Positions 42,982 to 43,800 of a stretch of 43,800 nucleotides of DNA are shown piece after piece. This DNA comes from Actinomycetes bacterium. Lineage in GTDB: Bacteria > Actinomycetota > Acidimicrobiia > Acidimicrobiales > RAAP-2. The notes under the pieces were generated by a model, which was given only the letters and a program-made list of their open reading frames with translations, had not been told where the DNA came from and did not search any database. How positions within the stretch are numbered: position 1 is the stretch's first letter; every line of letters begins with the position of its first letter. The stretch is taken from contig JAJZJC010000018.1 in the NCBI GenBank assembly GCA_021810205.1, forward strand, positions 1-43,800, written 5' to 3'. A program made the translations under genes and the position numbers.

Positions 42982-43457
42982 GCGGATCCGAGCACCGCGG
43001 CGACGGCGCCGCGGCGATCGTCGTCACCCTCTGCGCGCACCGCCACCTCCCTCTCGTCCTCTTCTTCGTCCACCGGCGTGATCGACACGGTCCAGGTCAC
43101 CGGGCCGAGGGCCGGCACTGCGACGTCGCCCCACTCGACAAGGGCGATGCCGTCCTCCACCAGCTCGCCGAGCCCCAGGTCGGCGACCTCGACGAGGTGG
43201 TCGAGACGGTACACGTCGGCGTGCAGGAGCTGGCCGAGGGCGCAGGGATACTGGCGCAGCAGGGTGAAGGTCGGGCTCGTCACCGGGCCCTCCACTCCGA
43301 GCCCTCGGGCGAAACCCTGGGCGAAGGTGGTCTTGCCGGCGCCGAGCGTCCCGGCGAGGATCACCACGTCGCCCTTGCGGGCGAGTGCCGCGAGCGACGC
43401 AGCGAGCTCGCGGGTCCGTGCCGCAGACGTCGTGCGGGCGCGCACGGTCCAGCTCAC
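42978..43457 (-). CDS. tsaE: t6A biosynthesis ATPase TsaE
   Basis: A 159-residue P-loop ATPase. Walker A is LAGTLGAGKTTFAQGFARGLG, followed by VTSPTFTLLRQYP and HADVYRLDHLVEVADLGLGELVEDGIALVEWGD, which is diagnostic for TsaE. The C-terminus has an acidic DEEEDER stretch. GTG 43457 is the start. Fifteen bases upstream begins a block of five 14-bp repeats that separates it from the uracil-DNA glycosylase gene. Confidence 0.94.
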   Translation of the reverse strand: MSWTVRARTTSAARTRELAASLAALARKGDVVILAGTLGAGKTTFAQGFARGLGVEGPVTSPTFTLLRQYPCALGQLLHADVYRLDHLVEVADLGLGELVEDGIALVEWGDVAVPALGPVTWTVSITPVDEEEDEREVAVRAEGDDDRRGAVAAVLGSA

Positions 43458-43472
43458 CGCCGTGCCCGCCTC

Positions 43473-43542
43473 CTCATGGCAGTCCCCTCATGGCAGTCCC
43501 CTCATGCCCGTCTCCTCATGGCAGTCTCCTCATGGCAGTGGG
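43473..43542 (-). repeat. Five 14-bp repeats each carrying a stop codon (TGA)
   Basis: Five units of period 14 begin at 43473, 43487, 43501 (degenerate), 43515 and 43529. On the minus strand each reads CTGCCATGAGGAGA or a close variant. The first read is the real stop of the uracil-DNA glycosylase gene. Because 14 is not a multiple of three, the five TGAs fall in all three frames. Each unit also contains ATGAGGAG or ATGAGGGG, an ATG/TGA overlap next to a Shine-Dalgarno-like string. Confidence 0.95.
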
Positions 43543-43800
43543 CCTCGTGCTCGCTCCCCTGCACCCTGCGGCGCGCCGCCGCCAAGCGGCCCCGCGGCGG
43601 CGAGCAGTCGCTTGGCCCGCACGAGGTCGGCGCGCATCTCGGCGACCACCTCGCCGCCCGAGCGCAACGCGGCCGCCGGATGGTACGTGGGCACCAGCAT
43701 CGCGTCGCCGAACGGGTACGCCCGCCCACGCAGCGAGCGGATGCCGTCGGCGGTCCGGAGCAGCGCGCGGGTCGCGACGTTGCCGAGCGTCACCACCACT
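43530..43800 (-). CDS. Uracil-DNA glycosylase, family 4-like (partial, 5' end beyond window)
   Basis: Only the C-terminal 89 residues are inside the window. VVTLGNVATRALLRT is the strand before the active-site region of family 4/5 uracil-DNA glycosylases. LVPTYHPAAALRSG carries the HPAxxLR motif that inserts into DNA. The tail is Ala/Gly-rich. The N-terminal Fe-S cysteines and catalytic motif cannot be checked. The stop codon is the first of five repeated TGA units. Confidence 0.8.
   Translation of the reverse strand, partial: VVVTLGNVATRALLRTADGIRSLRGRAYPFGDAMLVPTYHPAAALRSGGEVVAEMRADLVRAKRLLAAAGPLGGGAPQGAGERARGPLP

Overview
The window is chromosomal DNA from a high-GC actinobacterium. Two WhiB-type Fe-S regulators, a GuaB3-type IMP dehydrogenase relative, a UPF0182 membrane protein, the mycobacterial Sdh1-like succinate dehydrogenase architecture and the sucCD-purN-purH-mdh neighbourhood all point to Actinomycetota. 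A deep-branching class such as Acidimicrobiia is my best guess, but this is inference. I see no transposase, integrase, CRISPR array or rRNA. No stretch longer than about 240 bases lacks a gene or a described element. Nearly all other open frames are antisense shadows typical of high GC.

Layout. 19-95: initiator tRNA. 308-9 kb: envelope and cell-shape genes (small conserved protein, UPF0182, a DivIVA-domain protein with a phage-head-like C-terminus, a YlbL-type PDZ/Lon protease, a HEAT-repeat protein, MreB). 9-11.8 kb: an HtrA-like protein that lacks the whole catalytic triad, a zincin-like protein and a small conserved protein. 12-13.5 kb: two WhiB regulators flanking glutamate formimidoyltransferase. 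13.6-17.2 kb: an AAA ATPase/VWA pair. 17.4-21.9 kb: sdhCAB, an SCP2-like protein and a small protein on the plus strand. 21.9-43.8 kb: an uninterrupted minus-strand run, read from high to low coordinates: uracil-DNA glycosylase (partial), tsaE-tsaB-rimI-tsaD-rlmN, a coiled-coil protein, two glycosyltransferase genes, groES-groEL, a Nudix hydrolase, guaB3, pcrA, a B12-binding protein, sucC-sucD-purN-purH, a methyltransferase and mdh.

How the genes work together. sdhCAB, sucCD, mdh and the B12-binding (methylmalonyl-CoA mutase-like) protein cover succinyl-CoA to malate to oxaloacetate. purN, purH and guaB3 serve purine synthesis. tsaB/D/E make tRNA t6A and rlmN methylates rRNA/tRNA. groES-groEL sits behind a near-perfect CIRCE operator.

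Three sequence-level patterns stand out. (1) Three genes (ftcD, purN, pcrA) have no usable ATG, GTG or TTG and appear to start at CTG. In two of them the CTG overlaps the upstream stop as CTGA, exactly where other genes here use ATGA or GTGA. (2) Several genes end in short tandem duplications that copy the stop codon itself, up to five copies covering all three frames. (3) Coding minisatellites are frequent at protein termini and linkers (DivIVA-like protein, SdhB, PurN, PcrA, both glycosyltransferases). The most unusual single proteins are the DivIVA/phage-head-like fusion and the triad-less HtrA-like protein.
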